16,672 bases of DNA, taken from NCBI RefSeq assembly GCF_030146175.1, contig NZ_JASLCE010000059.1, forward strand, positions 1 through 16,672. Reading direction: 5' to 3'. Below the pieces are notes generated by a model. That model was not told the origin of the DNA, searched no databases, and saw only the letters and a list, made by a program, of their open reading frames with translations. Position 1 is the stretch's first letter. Each line of letters starts with the position of its first letter. The position numbers were made by a program, and so were the translations under genes. The DNA comes from Flavobacterium sp. GTDB taxonomy: Bacteria > Bacteroidota > Bacteroidia > Flavobacteriales > Flavobacteriaceae. Positions 15,106 through 16,672 of this stretch are shown in pieces.

Positions 15106-16284
15106 TTAAGCTCTTTCGATCACAATAGCCGAAGCACCACCACCACCATTACAGATAGCAGCTGCACCGATTTTGGCATTGTTTTGTTCTAAAACGTTTA
15201 ATAACGTAACTACGATACGCGCTCCGGAACATCCCAGCGGGTGACCTAAAGATACTGCACCACCGTTTACGTTTACTTTATCATTTTCCAATCCTAAGAT
15301 TTTAGCATTTGCCAATCCTACTACAGAGAACGCTTCGTTAAATTCGAAGAAATCAACGTCAGCAAGTGCGATTCCAGCTTTGTCTAATGCTTTTGGTAAT
15401 GCTTTTGCAGGTGCTGTTGTAAACCATTTTGGCTCTTGTGCAGCATCGGCATAACTTTTAATATAAGCAAGCGGTTTTAAACCAAGAGCGTTGGCTTTAT
15501 CTTCGCTCATTAATACTACTGCAGCAGCTCCGTCGTTGATTGTAGAAGCGTTTGCGGCCGTTACAGTTCCGTCTTTTGTAAATACAGCGTTTAGAGTAGG
15601 AATCTTGTCTAATTTTACGTTAGTATATTCCTCATCTTTTGTAACCATGATCGGATCGCCTTTACGTTGCGGAACGGCTACCGGTACGATTTCATTGTCA
15701 AATTTATTCGCATCCCATGCTTTTGCCGAACGCTCATACGATTGAATCGCAAAAGCATCCTGCTCTTCACGGGTGATTTTATATTCTGTAGCACATAAAT
15801 CGGCAGAAACACCCATAGCGTTGTTATCGTATGCATCGGTTAAACCGTCTTTCTGCATACCATCTACCATAGAAGCCGGGCCAAATTTATATCCGTTTCG
15901 TAAATGTACGTAGTGTGGAATCAAACTCATGTTTTCCATACCTCCGGCTACCACGATTTCAGCATCACCGGCCATAATAGCCTGCGCACCTTGCATAATG
16001 GATTTCATACCTGAGGCACATACTTTGTTTACTGTTGTACAAACTACGGAATTCGGTAGTCCTGCGTAAATAGCCGCCTGACGTGCGGGTGCCTGACCAA
16101 CTCCGGCCTGAACCACATTACCCATTATTACTTCGTCAACCAGGTTCGGATCTAAATTGATCTTGTTTAAGGCTCCTTTTATTGCAGTAGCTCCCAATTG
16201 TGGCGCTGTTACAGTAGATAAAGCACCCATAAAGCTTCCTATCGGTGTTCTAACCGCTGAAACGATTACTACTTTTTTACTCAT
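15106..16284 (-). CDS. Acetyl-CoA C-acetyltransferase (thiolase)
   Basis: 392 residues from the ATG at 16284. An in-frame start at 16335 would add 17 residues (ending QQLII) that do not match the family, so I reject it; MSKKVVIVSAVRTPIGSF is the standard thiolase N-terminus. Catalytic residues: nucleophile Cys89 in VNKVCASGMKS, His348 in SLGHPLGCSGAR and Cys378 in CNGGGGASA; the motif FNEAF is also present. It joins two acetyl-CoA into acetoacetyl-CoA or performs the reverse. The length and the motif GHPLGCSGAR fit the biosynthetic or degradative acetyl-CoA acetyltransferase group rather than the beta-oxidation complex FadA; the exact chain-length preference cannot be read. No fadB-like or CoA-transferase gene is adjacent. 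No convincing promoter could be assigned upstream. Confidence 0.93.
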   Translation of the reverse strand: MSKKVVIVSAVRTPIGSFMGALSTVTAPQLGATAIKGALNKINLDPNLVDEVIMGNVVQAGVGQAPARQAAIYAGLPNSVVCTTVNKVCASGMKSIMQGAQAIMAGDAEIVVAGGMENMSLIPHYVHLRNGYKFGPASMVDGMQKDGLTDAYDNNAMGVSADLCATEYKITREEQDAFAIQSYERSAKAWDANKFDNEIVPVAVPQRKGDPIMVTKDEEYTNVKLDKIPTLNAVFTKDGTVTAANASTINDGAAAVVLMSEDKANALGLKPLAYIKSYADAAQEPKWFTTAPAKALPKALDKAGIALADVDFFEFNEAFSVVGLANAKILGLENDKVNVNGGAVSLGHPLGCSGARIVVTLLNVLEQNNAKIGAAAICNGGGGASAIVIERA

Positions 16285-16539
16285 GATTATTAGTTGTTGG
16301 TTTGTTATTATTCTTGAAGTTGCGAATTTAACCAATTTTGCGCATATATATATAGTGTGCCGTTATTTTCTTAGGGTTGACCACCGAATACTTTACTTAC
16401 AAATGTTTTCGGAAGCCTATAAATGCTGGAAAATCGCTTCGGGTAATGAAATTGTAAATTTTTTGTAATTTCTATGTTGTTGACAGTGAAATAGTTTTCA
16501 GAAAAAAGTAAAAAAAATGAAAAAAATACTCGAAAATAC
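16285..16539. other. Gene-free A/T-rich spacer between thiolase and tRNA-Ser
   Basis: The leader of thiolase on the minus strand lies at the left. An alternating AT tract (ATATATATATA, near 16345) and a run of A-rich sequence (about 16500-16537) directly upstream of the tRNA promoter are the only notable elements. A short open frame (16371-16583, minus) would run antisense across the tRNA promoter and its residues show no recognisable motif, so I do not call it a gene. Confidence 0.6.
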
Positions 16540-16570
16540 TTGCAGAAAATGGAATGTTGTTCTACATTTG
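16540..16570 (+). promoter_or_regulatory. tRNA-Ser promoter
   Basis: TTG (16540-16542), 20-nt spacer, TACATTTG (16563-16570): an exact match to the Bacteroidota vegetative consensus TTG-N19/20-TAnnTTTG. Phased A tracts just upstream (about 16500-16537) could act like an UP element. Transcription would start near 16577, giving a leader of about 30 nt with a small hairpin AAGGAA/TTCCTT (16582-16587, 16593-16598) before the mature tRNA 5' end. Confidence 0.75.
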
Positions 16571-16606
16571 CAACCGCAAACAAGGAAGTAAATTCCTTAC
16601 TAAGCA

Positions 16607-16672
16607 GGAGAGGTGCCGGAGTGGTAACGGAGCAGATTGCTAATCTGTCGACGGGTAACCGTCGCCAGGGTT
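16607..16672 (+). tRNA. tRNA-Ser, anticodon GCU (3' end beyond window)
   Basis: Acceptor 5' strand GGAGAGG (16607-16613), D arm CCG...CGG (16616-16630), anticodon stem GCAGA/TCTGT around loop TTGCTAA with anticodon GCT at 16639-16641 (reads AGC/AGU). Long class II variable arm CGACGG-GTAA-CCGTCG (16649-16664) with perfect pairing, typical of tRNA-Ser. The T arm begins with CAGGGTT and the sequence then stops at the window edge, so about 20 nt are missing. Confidence 0.95.

Noticed and set aside
16285..16335. Longer start for the thiolase
   Set aside because: Family members begin at MSKKVVIVSAVRTP; the extra 17 residues are A/T-rich leader.
16345..16355. Alternating AT tract as a possible origin or recombination site
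   Set aside because: Only about 11 nt, with no DnaA boxes or flanking repeats; gyrA proximity alone is not evidence for oriC.
16371..16583. 70-codon minus-strand open frame
   Set aside because: Runs antisense across the tRNA-Ser promoter; Phe-rich residues come from the A-rich + strand; no motif.
1..16672. CRISPR array, insertion sequence, prophage, toxin-antitoxin or defence genes
   Set aside because: No evenly spaced repeats, transposase or integrase motifs, or small gene pairs were seen on either strand.

Overview
This window looks like chromosomal backbone from a member of the Flavobacteriaceae, most likely Flavobacterium or a close relative. The evidence is as follows. Proteins such as ClpC, GyrA, HutH, the TlpA-type thioredoxin and the NlpC/P60 protein read as Bacteroidota versions. 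No start codon has a clear Shine-Dalgarno sequence and the leaders are A/T rich. The best promoter, in front of tRNA-Ser, fits the Bacteroidota pattern TTG-N19/20-TAnnTTTG. I see no transposase, integrase, CRISPR array or phage gene.

Layout from left to right: (1) the 3' part of the NAD(P)HX dehydratase gene on the + strand, with an in-frame TAG near the window edge; (2) a secreted or periplasmic TlpA-like thioredoxin on the - strand, convergent with gene 1 across a shared terminator; (3) hutH (histidine ammonia-lyase) on the + strand; (4) a class I SAM methyltransferase of unknown substrate, bracketed by three related palindromes; (5) a tight - strand cluster, in transcription order RimB-RimK fusion, YetF/DUF421 membrane protein, TMEM175-like channel and DUF1304 membrane protein, with gaps of 9, 10 and 17 nt; (6) clpC on the - strand, divergent from (7) gyrA on the + strand, which is followed 24 nt later by an exported TPR protein; (8) an NlpC/P60 peptidase and an acetyl-CoA acetyltransferase on the - strand, separated by an elaborate hairpin; (9) a tRNA-Ser(GCU) gene cut by the right edge, with a strong promoter.

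Most genes are housekeeping: metabolite repair (NnrD), protein quality control (ClpC), DNA topology (GyrA), tRNA-Ser, histidine breakdown (HutH), acyl-CoA metabolism (thiolase) and cell-wall peptide cleavage (NlpC/P60). The least ordinary parts are the four-gene rimBK-yetF-TMEM175-DUF1304 cluster, which joins a ribosomal-protein-modifying fusion enzyme to three small membrane proteins; the palindrome family around the methyltransferase; and the nonsense codon in nnrD. I did not find a clearly new multi-gene system. The four-gene cluster is the only candidate worth a comparative-genomics look.
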